From NCBI GenBank assembly GCA_902362435.1, contig CABIWW010000023.1, forward strand, positions 1-19,579: a stretch of DNA of 19,579 nt. Direction: 5' to 3'. This document shows, one piece after another, positions 1-7,122 of this stretch. The notes under the pieces are model-generated. The model was given only the letters and a program-made list of their open reading frames with translations. It did no database searches and was not told the origin of the DNA. Position 1 is the stretch's first letter; every line of letters begins with the position of its first letter. This DNA is from Eubacteriaceae bacterium (lineage in GTDB: Bacteria > Bacillota > Clostridia > Peptostreptococcales > Anaerovoracaceae). Both the position numbers and the translations under genes were made by a program.

Positions 1-43
1 GAGCAATATTTGATTCTATATTGATGTAGCGCCGTATACGAGA

Positions 44-82
44 ACCGTACGTACGGTGCAATGGGAGGGTGAGTATACTCAC
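44..82. repeat. Two perfect palindromes downstream of the sulfur-relay operon
   Basis: Two perfect 14-base palindromes lie close together: ACCGTACGTACGGT at 44-57 and GTGAGTATACTCAC at 69-82. The second has imperfect outer arms (AGGG before it, CCCT after it). A wider pair, ATGATCA at 94-100 and TGATCAT at 126-132, lies between them and the end of the operon. None is followed by a clear T-run on either strand, so they read better as protein-binding sites or RNA folds than as a standard terminator. The gene they might serve would lie to the left of the window. Confidence 0.5.
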
Positions 83-143
83 TCTACCCTATTATGATCA
101 CAATATTAGTTTGCGGTAACTTTGCTGATCATGCAGTATGAGA

Positions 144-338
144 TCAGCCGCCTGCAACTACACGGCGCAGCGTCACCTTGTCGCCTTCCTGCACTACGGT
201 AGCTTCGTAGTCTGCAGGTCGTATCCTCACGTCGTTTATTTTTACCATTGCACGGCTCATGGTCTGAGCTTTCATCAGGTCAGAAACGCTTGTACCTTCG
301 TCGACTTCGGTCTCTTTCTGGTTGAGTATGATCTTCAT
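144..338 (-). CDS. ThiS/MoaD-like ubiquitin-fold sulfur carrier protein
   Basis: This 64-residue protein is the size of ThiS and ends in the C-terminal Gly-Gly (VVAGG) that an E1-like enzyme adenylates and converts to a thiocarboxylate. The N-terminal MKIILNQKE strand and the run DKVTLRRVVAGG fit the beta-grasp fold. The start is supported by GGAGGTG 7 bases upstream. It is the last gene of a minus-strand operon, 18 bases after the ThiF-like gene, which is its expected activating enzyme, with a cysteine desulfurase further upstream as sulfur donor. No thiG, thiH, moaE or other acceptor is visible, so the final product (thiazole, molybdopterin, cysteine or another thiolated molecule) cannot be assigned. 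Family identity is secure; the pathway is not. Confidence 0.85.
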   Translation of the reverse strand: MKIILNQKETEVDEGTSVSDLMKAQTMSRAMVKINDVRIRPADYEATVVQEGDKVTLRRVVAGG

Positions 339-356
339 TGCAGCACCTCCTTTGCA

Positions 357-1388
357 TTATAATCCTATATATTCAGCATAAACAGCTTTTGCTTTTTTTT
401 CGTCGCTTACATGCTTGATTATAGCTCTGCCGTTTTTGAAAAGTTTGATCTCGATATTGCCGTCGCTGAAATCCAGAGTGTACTTAGTGTATTTCACAGT
501 ACCCTGCGATTTGAGCTTTTCGGCATATTTTTCAAAGCTGATCTCGCCTTCCTTCGTAGGGATGACCTGGACGGAATCCTTGCCGCACATCGCAGCAGTC
601 TGAGAGCCTGTGATCTTGCCGTAGAACGCATAGTCCTTTTTACCGCAGACAGGGCATTCCACATCCTTTTCTACGGGAACATAGTCGAAATAATTCTCCC
701 AGACATCGAATGTAACGAGTTCTTCTCTGACTGCATCCGAGCCGCTGAGTATCTTGAGCGCTTCAGCGGACTGCAGCGCAGCGACTATGCTGGCAGCGGG
801 GTTGAGTATGCCTACTGTAGCGCATGTCGGCTGTTCGCCGGGCGCATACTGTTCTTCTCCGAGGAAGCATTTGAGACACGGTCTGTCTTCACCAGGCAGG
901 ACATTCATCGTCATTCCTGATGAGGCCAGTGTGCCGCCGTATATCCACGGCTTCTTCAGATGATAGCATGCTTCATTGAGCAGCAGGCGCACTTCCATGC
1001 TGTCTGTCGCATCGATGACTAGATCCACGTCTTCGATCAGATTATCTATCGTACCGCTGTTGACATCCGAGATGACAGGGTTTATCTCGACTTCGGAATT
1101 CACTGTCTTCAGATATTCATATGCGGCAACGACTTTAGGAGTTTCTTCCTTTGCATCTTTTTCAGTAAAGATGGTCTGCCTCTGCAGCTCGGCGAGTTCG
1201 ATATAGTCTCCGTCGATGAGACGCACATATCCGACACCGGCTCTTACCAGGCTGTTTGCGACTGCGCCGCCTATGGAGCTCATTTCGATGATGGCAACGC
1301 GGCCTTTCTTTATTTTTTCCTGGCCGTCAGGACCTATTCCCGCGAAGATCTCCTGTCGTACATAACGTGATACAGTGCTTTTTTCCAT
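357..1388 (-). CDS. ThiF/MoeB/HesA-family E1-like adenylyltransferase
   Basis: This 343-residue E1-like enzyme is expected to adenylate the C-terminal glycine of the neighbouring ThiS-like carrier so that sulfur can be attached. I place the start at the ATG at 1388, one base after the desulfurase stop. The GAGGTG ribosome site lies 7 bases upstream and overlaps a rival GTG at 1400. Visible features are an early RQ motif (YVRQEIF), a nucleotide-binding segment at about 32-70, zinc-type cysteines C171/C174 and C245/C248, and a likely catalytic Cys189 in PTCATVG. The nucleotide loop is unusual: the family GxGxxG is replaced by EMSSIGG, and SNLxRQ by AELQRQ. About 95 C-terminal residues after the second CxxC form an extra domain also seen in some clostridial homologues. 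The enzyme may have altered ATP binding or simply belong to a divergent subfamily. Confidence 0.85.
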   Translation of the reverse strand: MEKSTVSRYVRQEIFAGIGPDGQEKIKKGRVAIIEMSSIGGAVANSLVRAGVGYVRLIDGDYIELAELQRQTIFTEKDAKEETPKVVAAYEYLKTVNSEVEINPVISDVNSGTIDNLIEDVDLVIDATDSMEVRLLLNEACYHLKKPWIYGGTLASSGMTMNVLPGEDRPCLKCFLGEEQYAPGEQPTCATVGILNPAASIVAALQSAEALKILSGSDAVREELVTFDVWENYFDYVPVEKDVECPVCGKKDYAFYGKITGSQTAAMCGKDSVQVIPTKEGEISFEKYAEKLKSQGTVKYTKYTLDFSDGNIEIKLFKNGRAIIKHVSDEKKAKAVYAEYIGL

Positions 1389-1389
1389 A

Positions 1390-2535
1390 TTACAATTCAC
1401 CTCTGCTTATTATACCGATGCTCTCTATGCAGGCGTTTATCTCGTCTTCGGTCGTGAAATATCCCGGACTTATGCGGACGGTGCCGCCTGAATGCAGCGT
1501 GCCGATAGACTCGTGCGCATAAGGGGAGCAGTGAAGACCGCTTCGTGTGGCGATATCGAATACCTGATCGAGATATATGGAGATATCCTGAGGTTCGTAT
1601 CCGTCTATCGTTATGGAAACTACCGGTCCGCGGTCATGCTCGAGCGGGCTGTGTATGTGGACTCCAGGAAGCTCGGAAAGTCCTGCGATCAGCATATCCG
1701 TAAGCTCTCTGTCGCGTGCGTTTATCTTTTCGATGCCTTCTTTCATGATGAATCTTATTCCTTCGCCAAGACCTGCGATGCCAGGGACGTTGAGCGTGCC
1801 GCTTTCATATTTGTCAGGTCTGTCTTCAGGCTGATGGAGCATCTCTGATTTGCTTCCCGTGCCGCCCTCTTTGAGAGGTCTGATATCCAGACCGGGTTTT
1901 ATGTAAAGTCCGCCGGTGCCCTGCGGCCCGTACAGACATTTGTGCCCCGGAAAAGCAAGCATATCTATGTTCATTTTCTGGACGTCGATTTTCATAGCTC
2001 CTGCAGACTGCGATGCATCTACGAGGAAAGGAACTCCCTTTTCACGACAGATCGCACCTATCGCTTTGATATCGTTTATCGTGCCCGTAACATTTGACAT
2101 GTGATTGATGACTACGAGACGAGTATTCTCTTTTATAGATGATGCGATATTCTCCGGATTGACACCGGTCTCTATGTCAGCTTGTACCTTTGTCACTTCA
2201 ACGCCTGCATCCTTGAGATGCTCGAGCGGTCTTGCGACTGAATTGTGTTCGAGAGAAGATGTGATGACATGATCTCCCGGCTCCACTGAACCATGTATCG
2301 CCAGGTTCAGTGCATCGGTCGCATTGAAGCAGAATATGATGGATTCCGGGTTTTCCGCATGGAAAAAGCGGCTGCACAGAAGTCTTGTCTCTGCTACGAT
2401 ACCGCCTGCTGTAAGAGACAGCTTGTGGCCGGAACGGCCCGGATTTCCGGAAGCATTCATAAGTGCGTCGTTAACAGCAGCATAGACCGGCTCTGGTTTC
2501 TTGCCGGATGTAGCTGCATAATCTAAATAAATCAT
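1390..2535 (-). CDS. Cysteine desulfurase (class V aminotransferase fold)
   Basis: This 381-residue PLP enzyme converts cysteine to alanine and leaves a persulfide on its own cysteine. The sequence shows the whole active site: His97 in LEHNSV stacking on PLP, Asp173 and Gln176 in DASQSAG, the PLP lysine Lys199 in FPGHKC, and the persulfide cysteine Cys336 in SGLHCSPYAHESIGT. The SGLHC(A/S)P form and the length fit the broad family of clostridial desulfurases outside the housekeeping IscS/NifS scaffold system. It is first in the operon, followed by the E1-like and ThiS-like genes, so it is the likely sulfur donor to the carrier. The ATG at 2535 follows AGGAAGG. A TATAAT-like box lies just upstream on the minus strand, near 2558-2563. 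Confidence 0.9.
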   Translation of the reverse strand: MIYLDYAATSGKKPEPVYAAVNDALMNASGNPGRSGHKLSLTAGGIVAETRLLCSRFFHAENPESIIFCFNATDALNLAIHGSVEPGDHVITSSLEHNSVARPLEHLKDAGVEVTKVQADIETGVNPENIASSIKENTRLVVINHMSNVTGTINDIKAIGAICREKGVPFLVDASQSAGAMKIDVQKMNIDMLAFPGHKCLYGPQGTGGLYIKPGLDIRPLKEGGTGSKSEMLHQPEDRPDKYESGTLNVPGIAGLGEGIRFIMKEGIEKINARDRELTDMLIAGLSELPGVHIHSPLEHDRGPVVSITIDGYEPQDISIYLDQVFDIATRSGLHCSPYAHESIGTLHSGGTVRISPGYFTTEDEINACIESIGIISRGEL

Positions 2536-2991
2536 GATTCGCCTTCCTGTTGATTATAATTATACTATCTATATTGTAACATATATGCAACGCGATGAGT
2601 ATCAGAAATTTTTGAACAGAAATAACAGGCAGAGGTGTTATATAAACGTGAAAATACAGTGAGCAAAACGCCCGGCATTGCTCATGAGAGCAACGCCGTG
2701 AGGCACCTGCAGACTTTACATGATATAACGATCCTTCTCCCACGAGAAGAAAAACTGCATGAGTCCGATCCTGCGGTGCCGTCCGCATCGGGTGTCTGTG
2801 TATCAGCTGTTTCTGCAGCGGGGTCTTTGAAGCGGTTTGATACTCTACTTTTATGGGTGCACCTCAGTATTGTTAAATTTATGTTATGCGAACGTTACGT
2901 GTCTGCTGCGGGCTGTGGAAACTGTGCCCTATGAATTGTGTTCTATGAATGTTATAATCATACGGCAGACTTGTGACAGGGAGATGATCGA
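2536..2991. other. Divergent intergenic region with hairpins and a solitary IS end
   Basis: This 456-base gap separates the sulfur-relay operon from the divergent malY-like gene. I see no convincing ORF. It holds an 11-bp stem at 2673-2683/2688-2698 (CGGCATTGCTC against GAGCAACGCCG, one wobble, 4-base loop), smaller stems near 2735-2752 and 2773-2786, and an insertion-sequence terminal repeat at 2834-2861 listed separately. A TATAAT at 2953-2958 is the probable -10 of the plus-strand gene; I found no good -35. The 11-bp stem is followed on the minus strand by GGGCGTTTTGC, so it could be a weak attenuator of the sulfur operon. Confidence 0.5.
2834..2861 (-). repeat. Solitary terminal inverted repeat of an IS3-family element
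   Basis: Read on the minus strand, 2861 to 2834 begins TGCACCCATAAAAGTAGAG and matches the end of the IS3-family element at 18899-18926 in 27 of 28 positions (C for T at position 3). The match stops exactly there: inner and outer flanks differ. The orientation puts the lost element body on the left, towards the desulfurase gene, but no transposase sequence is recognisable there. It is therefore a remnant end, or one end of a small derivative. Confidence 0.8.
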
Positions 2992-4239
2992 ATGAGATAT
3001 GATTTTGATGAAATAATAGACAGGAAAAATACGAATTCCGAAAATGTCGAGGGATTTCGTTCCTACATGTTTTCGGACGAGCCTGACATAGAGCTTCCGG
3101 TGCCGGATGACGAGCTCATCAGGATGTGGGTGGCCGACATGGAGTTCGCGGTAGCACCCGAGATCTGTGAGGCTTTGCAGGAGAGGATAGACAAACGGAT
3201 CTTCGGATATACGAGCGTGTTCGACAGCGGGTATTACGATGCGTTCTCGGGCTGGTGCAGGAAACGCTACGGCTGGGATTTTCCAAGAGAAGAGCTGGTT
3301 TTTTCGCCGGGTGTGATCCCTGCGCTTTACGAGCTGGTGGAGCTGCTGACAGAGCCTGATGAAAAGGTGCTGTTCATGACACCGTCGTATGGTTTTTTCA
3401 AGCATGCGTGCAGGTACAGCGGCAGGCAGTTCGTGTGCTCGGATCTGATAAACGATGGCGGGCATTTCCGCGTGGATCTTGACGATTTTGCTGCAAAGGC
3501 CGCGGATCCGGCGGTAAAGCTGGTGATATGGTGCAATCCGCACAATCCGACGGGCAGGGTGTGGACGGAAAGCGAAGCGCGCGAGGTGGCCGGTATCATC
3601 AAAAAAAACGGGCTGTGGGTGATATCGGATGAGATACACTGCGACCTGACGCGAAAGGGACAGCAGCACATCCCGATGGGGAAGATAATGCCGGACTACA
3701 GCAGGCTGGTCACGTGCATGGCGGCGAGCAAGACGTTCAATCTGGCAGGCATGCTGTTTTCGAATATAATCATCCGGGATGCCGGGCTGAGGAGGAAGTT
3801 CGTTAGAGCAAACAAGCTGGGCGAGTCGGTGAATCCGCTGTCGCTGGCTGCATATCAGGCTGCGTATGAAAAGGGCGGTGAGTGGCTCGATCAGCTGCAG
3901 GATTATCTTGATGCAAATTTCGAGTTCGCGGTGGAGTACATAAGAGAAAACATCCCCGGGGCGGTATGTGAGGCGTCGCAGGCGACGTACCTGCTGTGGG
4001 TGGATATGAACGGCTGCGGGATCGATACATCAGAGCTTTCGAAGTTCTTTGCAAAGTCTGCGGGGCTTCTCGTGGAAAGCGGCAACCGTCTTTTTGTCAG
4101 CAATGCTGCAGGCTTTGTACGTGTAAATCTGGCAATGCCGCGGGCACTGGTGGCTGAAGGGCTGGAACGCATGGCAGCTGCAGTGCGTGAGAAACGCCGG
4201 ACAGAAACGGCTTGCTCTGAAGCGGATGCAACGGTATAA
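2992..4239 (+). CDS. MalY/PatB-family PLP-dependent C-S lyase (cystathionine beta-lyase type)
   Basis: This 415-residue fold-type I PLP enzyme should cleave cystathionine or cysteine conjugates to a thiol or sulfide, pyruvate and ammonia. Family marks are the opening YDFDEIIDRKNTNS, the early MWVADMEF (residues 45-52), the tyrosine in FGYT (about 73), NPHNPTGR at 182-189, DEIHCDL at 213-219 and the PLP lysine Lys247 in SKTFNLAG. It is slightly longer than usual because of a charged 20-residue tail. The start follows AGGGAG at a normal distance. Its divergent neighbour is a cysteine desulfurase and sulfur carrier operon, so a joint role in sulfur amino acid use is plausible. MalY relatives can also act as repressor partners; nothing here shows that. 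Confidence 0.85.
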   Translation: MRYDFDEIIDRKNTNSENVEGFRSYMFSDEPDIELPVPDDELIRMWVADMEFAVAPEICEALQERIDKRIFGYTSVFDSGYYDAFSGWCRKRYGWDFPREELVFSPGVIPALYELVELLTEPDEKVLFMTPSYGFFKHACRYSGRQFVCSDLINDGGHFRVDLDDFAAKAADPAVKLVIWCNPHNPTGRVWTESEAREVAGIIKKNGLWVISDEIHCDLTRKGQQHIPMGKIMPDYSRLVTCMAASKTFNLAGMLFSNIIIRDAGLRRKFVRANKLGESVNPLSLAAYQAAYEKGGEWLDQLQDYLDANFEFAVEYIRENIPGAVCEASQATYLLWVDMNGCGIDTSELSKFFAKSAGLLVESGNRLFVSNAAGFVRVNLAMPRALVAEGLERMAAAVREKRRTETACSEADATV

Positions 4240-4300
4240 TATTTCTGTCAGAATGACGACGAACATAATAATGATCGATGAAACAAAACAGTAATATCGT

Positions 4301-4326
4301 GCTGCCATGCGGGATCGCATGACAGC
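4301..4326 (+). terminator. Hairpin between malY-like gene and guaA
   Basis: GCTGCCATGCG, a GGAT loop and CGCATGACAGC form an 11-bp stem with one mismatch. It is followed by TGCAGATTTT rather than a clean T-run. It could be a weak terminator of the malY-like transcript or a fold in the guaA leader. Confidence 0.45.
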
Positions 4327-4350
4327 TGCAGATTTTGAACGGAGGAAAAT

Positions 4351-5331
4351 ATGGATAACAACAAGCGTCCTGAATCAATGGAACGTATCACTACGCCGGC
4401 ACTTGCTGAGGCTTTCATAGAGGAGCAGGTAAAGCTGGTAAAGGAGCAGGTGGGCGATAAAAAAGTACTGCTGGCTCTTTCGGGAGGCGTCGACTCTTCA
4501 GTAGTCGCAGCGCTTCTGATAAAAGCGATAGGGCAGCAGCTCGTATGCGTGCATGTGAATCACGGACTTCTCAGAAAGGGCGAGCCTGAGCAGGTGGTAG
4601 AGGTGTTCAGGAATCAGATGAATGCGAACCTGATCTATGTCGATGCTGTCGACAGGTTTCTCGACAAGCTCGCAGGAGTGGCAGAGCCGGAGAAGAAGCG
4701 CAAGATCATAGGTGCTGAGTTTATTCGTGTGTTCGAGGAAGAGGCGCGCAAGCTCGAGGGCATAGAGTTCCTGGCTCAGGGTACGATCTATCCTGATATC
4801 CTGGAAAGTGACGGTGTAAAGGCTCATCACAATGTGGGAGGCCTGCCTGAGGATATGCAGTTCGAGCTGGTTGAGCCGGTGAAGCTGCTGTTCAAGGATG
4901 AGGTGCGTGTCGTTGGAAAAGCTCTCGGACTTCCTGACAACATGGTGTTCCGTCAGCCGTTCCCGGGACCTGGTCTCGGTGTGAGATGCCTCGGCGCGAT
5001 AACTCGCGACAGACTTGAAGCGGTCCGTGAATCGGATGCTATCCTGAGAGAGGAGTTTGCGAAGAACGGTCTCGAAGGCAAGGTATGGCAGTACTTTACA
5101 GCAGTTCCTGATTTCAAGTCGGTGGGCGTGAAGGACGGAGCGAGAACATTCGCATATCCTGTGATACTGCGTGCGGTAAATACTGTCGATGCGATGACTG
5201 CGACAGTTGAAAACGTGCCGTTCGAACTGCTTGAGCATATCACGGAGCGAATCACTCACGAAGTGGAAGGCGTGAACCGCGTTCTTTACGACCTGACACC
5301 AAAGCCGGTCGGAACGATCGAGTTTGAATAG
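4351..5331 (+). CDS. guaA: GMP synthase, ATP-pyrophosphatase subunit only (no glutaminase domain)
   Basis: This 326-residue protein amidates XMP to GMP using ATP. The PP-loop SGGVDSS is at residues 44-50, the GMP synthase signatures GTIYPD and HHNVGG follow at about 145-165, and [15 protein letters not shown] and the C-terminal KPVGTIEFE complete the dimerisation domain. Standard bacterial GuaA is about 510-520 residues because a class I glutamine amidotransferase domain of about 200 residues comes first. Here GGAGG lies 5 bases before the ATG and no amidotransferase coding lies in the 110 bases upstream. So this is the archaeal-type split subunit (GuaAB) or an ammonia-dependent enzyme. A separate glutaminase subunit would have to be elsewhere. 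The 3' end is intact, which matters because it is the probable insertion point of the accessory DNA that follows. Confidence 0.92.
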   Translation: MDNNKRPESMERITTPALAEAFIEEQVKLVKEQVGDKKVLLALSGGVDSSVVAALLIKAIGQQLVCVHVNHGLLRKGEPEQVVEVFRNQMNANLIYVDAVDRFLDKLAGVAEPEKKRKIIGAEFIRVFEEEARKLEGIEFLAQGTIYPDILESDGVKAHHNVGGLPEDMQFELVEPVKLLFKDEVRVVGKALGLPDNMVFRQPFPGPGLGVRCLGAITRDRLEAVRESDAILREEFAKNGLEGKVWQYFTAVPDFKSVGVKDGARTFAYPVILRAVNTVDAMTATVENVPFELLEHITERITHEVEGVNRVLYDLTPKPVGTIEFE

Positions 5332-5356
5332 GGACGCTTAGTTTGGAGGTGTCAGA

Positions 5357-5455
5357 AAACCCAGGAATTATGCGGGTTTGCAGGCTATGCATTTAGAAGA
5401 TGTTGCCTTTTGCAACACTTTTGCAACACCTTCATTGAAAAAGAAATTTGCAACA
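5357..5455. repeat. Direct repeats after guaA, candidate recombinase arm or attachment region
   Basis: TTTTGCAACAC occurs twice in perfect tandem at 5408-5418 and 5419-5429, and a partial third copy (TTTGCAACA) is at 5447-5455. GTTGC at 5402-5406 is inverted to the first copy. A small stem AAACCC (5357-5362) and GGGTTT (5374-5379) lies just before. Iterated short repeats next to a gene 3' end are typical of tyrosine-recombinase arm sites. No integrase gene is in the window, so the assignment as an attachment site is inference. Confidence 0.5.
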
Positions 5456-5503
5456 GATGAAATAGTGTCGAACGGTTTGCAGATAAAATAATATTTTTAT
5501 ATT

Positions 5504-5536
5504 AAGGCTTTTACCCGTTGGGGTGGAAGCCTTTTT
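5504..5536 (+). terminator. Strong intrinsic terminator
   Basis: A continuous 13-bp stem (AAGGCTTTTACCC against GGGTGGAAGCCTT, two G-U pairs) with a GTTG loop runs straight into TTTTT. It would end transcription from guaA or from a lost gene of the inserted element. Confidence 0.85.
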
Positions 5537-5605
5537 GCATGTTTGAGATGTTTTCTATTTTAATATATCATTAAAACCAAAATAAGAAAGTGTGAGGTTG
5601 ATGTT

Positions 5606-5779
5606 ATGAGAGAACAGAAATACCATGTTTACCTAACAGCCGATGAACAGAGCAGAGTCATTCAGTCACTTATTCGACTGAAAAATGAACTTATCGAACA
5701 AGGCAGATATACTGACGCAGTGGATGATGTTCTCTGTAAAGTAGTATCAGCTAAGAAGAAGCGTAATTTTTTCATCTAA
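5606..5779 (+). CDS. 57-residue conjugative-element-associated small protein
   Basis: An ATG at 5606 opens a 57-residue frame beginning MREQKYHVYLTADEQSRVI and ending in the basic tail SAKKKRNFFI. It contains QGRYTDAVDDVLCK, the helical middle of a small protein I have seen repeatedly next to recombinases and in integrative elements of gut Firmicutes; I know no function for it. The ribosome site is modest (TGAGG, 5592-5596). A hairpin followed by TTTTT ends just after it, which supports a real short transcript. No membrane segment or signal peptide is present. Confidence 0.65.
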   Translation: MREQKYHVYLTADEQSRVIQSLIRLKNELIEQGRYTDAVDDVLCKVVSAKKKRNFFI

Positions 5780-5804
5780 CGACATATTGCCTAGAATATA
5801 AGAG

Positions 5805-5837
5805 GACCGCCTACACCGAAGTGCAAGCGGTCTTTTT
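5805..5837 (+). terminator. Terminator of the small protein, probably shared by both strands
   Basis: GACCGC (5805-5810) pairs with GCGGTC (5827-5832), followed by TTTTT. Read on the minus strand the loop forms a second stem, TGCAC-TTCG-GTGTA, so it may also end the convergent reductase transcript. Confidence 0.7.
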
Positions 5838-5879
5838 AATGGGAATATTATCCATACAAACTGGAATTTGGTGTGTGCT

Positions 5880-6404
5880 TTATAAATTTTTTCCAATCCA
5901 CTCAAGTTCGTTCATGGAATCCTTATTTTTTTCAAGTTCATCTCTGGCTGTTGCGTAATATGATTTTTTGAAAAGCATATCCCATGAAAGATATTTTGCC
6001 ATACAGTCAAACTGCTTATCAATCAGCTCATACTGGATGCTGCCTACGGGAGAACCACCTACAACAATTGTGCCAACTTTTTTGTTTTTTAACTGCAATC
6101 CACGGCAGTAGCACTTATCAATGATAAGTTTCAATTGTGCTGACATTCCCCACCAATAAACTGGTGTAGCGAAAAGAATCATATCTGCGGCAGCAATTTT
6201 ATCAATGGTAGAATTTGTATCATCCTTATCGACGCATCCCTTAGAGCATTGACAGACACCACATCCCTTGCATGGTGCAATGTTGAGTTTGTCGGGTTCA
6301 ATGATTTCAATTTTATTCTTTTCTGACGCTCCTTTTATAAATGCATTGATTGCTGCCAGCGTATTTCCTTTTCTGGCACTTCCATTAATGATTACAATTT
6401 TCAT
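5880..6404 (-). CDS. NADPH-dependent FMN reductase / iron-sulfur flavoprotein-like oxidoreductase
   Basis: This 174-residue flavodoxin-fold protein begins MKIVIINGSARKGNT, the FMN phosphate loop of the NADPH-dependent FMN reductase family. A cysteine cluster follows at residues 45, 48, 51, 53 and 57 (PCKGCGVCQC..C), which resembles the compact 4Fe-4S motif of archaeal and clostridial iron-sulfur flavoproteins. TPVYWWGMSAQLK at about 85-97 is the second flavin-contact segment. I choose the ATG at 6404 because GGAGG sits 8 bases before it; a TTG at 6419 overlaps that site. It probably transfers electrons between NAD(P)H or ferredoxin and an unknown acceptor in the cytoplasm. It is AT-rich compared with guaA, which fits acquisition. 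Confidence 0.8.
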   Translation of the reverse strand: MKIVIINGSARKGNTLAAINAFIKGASEKNKIEIIEPDKLNIAPCKGCGVCQCSKGCVDKDDTNSTIDKIAAADMILFATPVYWWGMSAQLKLIIDKCYCRGLQLKNKKVGTIVVGGSPVGSIQYELIDKQFDCMAKYLSWDMLFKKSYYATARDELEKNKDSMNELEWIGKNL

Positions 6405-6439
6405 GCGTGTATCCTCCAACTTCCGATTTTAATGTCACT

Positions 6440-6448
6440 ATTATACCA
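6440..6448 (-). promoter_or_regulatory. Extended -10 promoter of the flavoprotein gene
   Basis: On the minus strand TGGTATAAT is an exact extended -10 (TGnTATAAT), about 35 bases upstream of the chosen start. No convincing -35 is present, as is usual for extended -10 promoters. Confidence 0.55.
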
Positions 6449-6472
6449 TAATGATACTATTATAAAAAAGGA

Positions 6473-6496
6473 AAAAGAGCTCCTTCGAGCTCTTTT
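6473..6496. terminator. Bidirectional terminator
   Basis: AAAAGAGCTC, loop CTTC, GAGCTCTTTT is a perfect 10-bp stem with A and T tracts on both sides. It lies just after the hydrolase stop on the minus strand and would separate the hydrolase from the flavoprotein gene. Confidence 0.8.
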
Positions 6497-6519
6497 GATT
6501 CAGTTCTGTAAACTTGAAT

Positions 6520-7122
6520 TTATTTGGAAGATTTTATTATCCATTCATCAAGAAATTTCATTTGTTCATCCGTATGAAACCAATGCTCTCCATTTTTCAT
6601 AATAGAAAGTGTTGAATTAGTCCTCTGTACAAATTCAAATATCGTTCCATAAGCGGTAAGATTATCTTTTTCACCATACAAAATGTGCGTTGGGATTTCC
6701 CATATAATAGGATTTTCTCTTGCATAGCAAAGATAATCCCATGAAAGAGTCTCTCCAAAGGTTGTCTGAATTTCTTTTTTCTCTTTGAGTTCATCCTCTG
6801 TAACATTTGCCCAAATCATCATATCAGCAATAAGCCTTTCCATATCTACAACGGGCGAAATAAAATATGCTTTCTCTATTTGCTGATTTGATAAGGCATT
6901 GATAGCAAAATACGCTCCAATGCTATTGGCAATTACTTCAACAGTCTTGTAGTTTCTATAAATTGAATTAAAAAGTAATGGAAATTCTTCTTTTGCTTCC
7001 CATGGAAACTGTGCAGTATAGTCGAGACCAATCACATCACAATTACTAAAGAGCGGTTTGTAATGAATAGCTTCTTCAGCATTACCACCTTTTCCATGTA
7101 TATAAATAACTGCTTTATCCAC
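6520..7122 (-). CDS. Small alpha/beta hydrolase
   Basis: This 200-residue hydrolase has the oxyanion-loop start VIYIHGKGGNAEEA (5-18), the nucleophile elbow Ser67 in ANSIGA, Asp153 in YGEKDN and His180 in NGEHWFH, so the triad is complete and in order. The elbow is A-x-S-x-G instead of the usual G-x-S-x-G. The start is a GTG at 7122, with GGAGG 9 bases before it; a TTG at 7140 would put the ribosome site inside the gene. There is no signal peptide, so it acts in the cytoplasm. The substrate is unknown; esterase, thioesterase and acyl-hydrolase roles are all possible. A minus-strand TATAAT (7171-7176 on the plus strand as ATTATA) may drive it. Confidence 0.8.
   Translation of the reverse strand: MDKAVIYIHGKGGNAEEAIHYKPLFSNCDVIGLDYTAQFPWEAKEEFPLLFNSIYRNYKTVEVIANSIGAYFAINALSNQQIEKAYFISPVVDMERLIADMMIWANVTEDELKEKKEIQTTFGETLSWDYLCYARENPIIWEIPTHILYGEKDNLTAYGTIFEFVQRTNSTLSIMKNGEHWFHTDEQMKFLDEWIIKSSK

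Noticed and set aside
411..920. Plus-strand 169-codon open frame across the E1 gene
   Set aside because: It lies opposite the ThiF-like gene, has no ribosome site and shows no family pattern.
2471..2788. Minus-strand 105-codon frame upstream of the desulfurase
   Set aside because: It overlaps the desulfurase start in another frame, has no domain pattern, and its region is better explained as regulatory DNA.
4498..5259. Minus-strand 253-codon frame opposite guaA
   Set aside because: A typical shadow of a conserved gene; guaA has every expected motif and a ribosome site.
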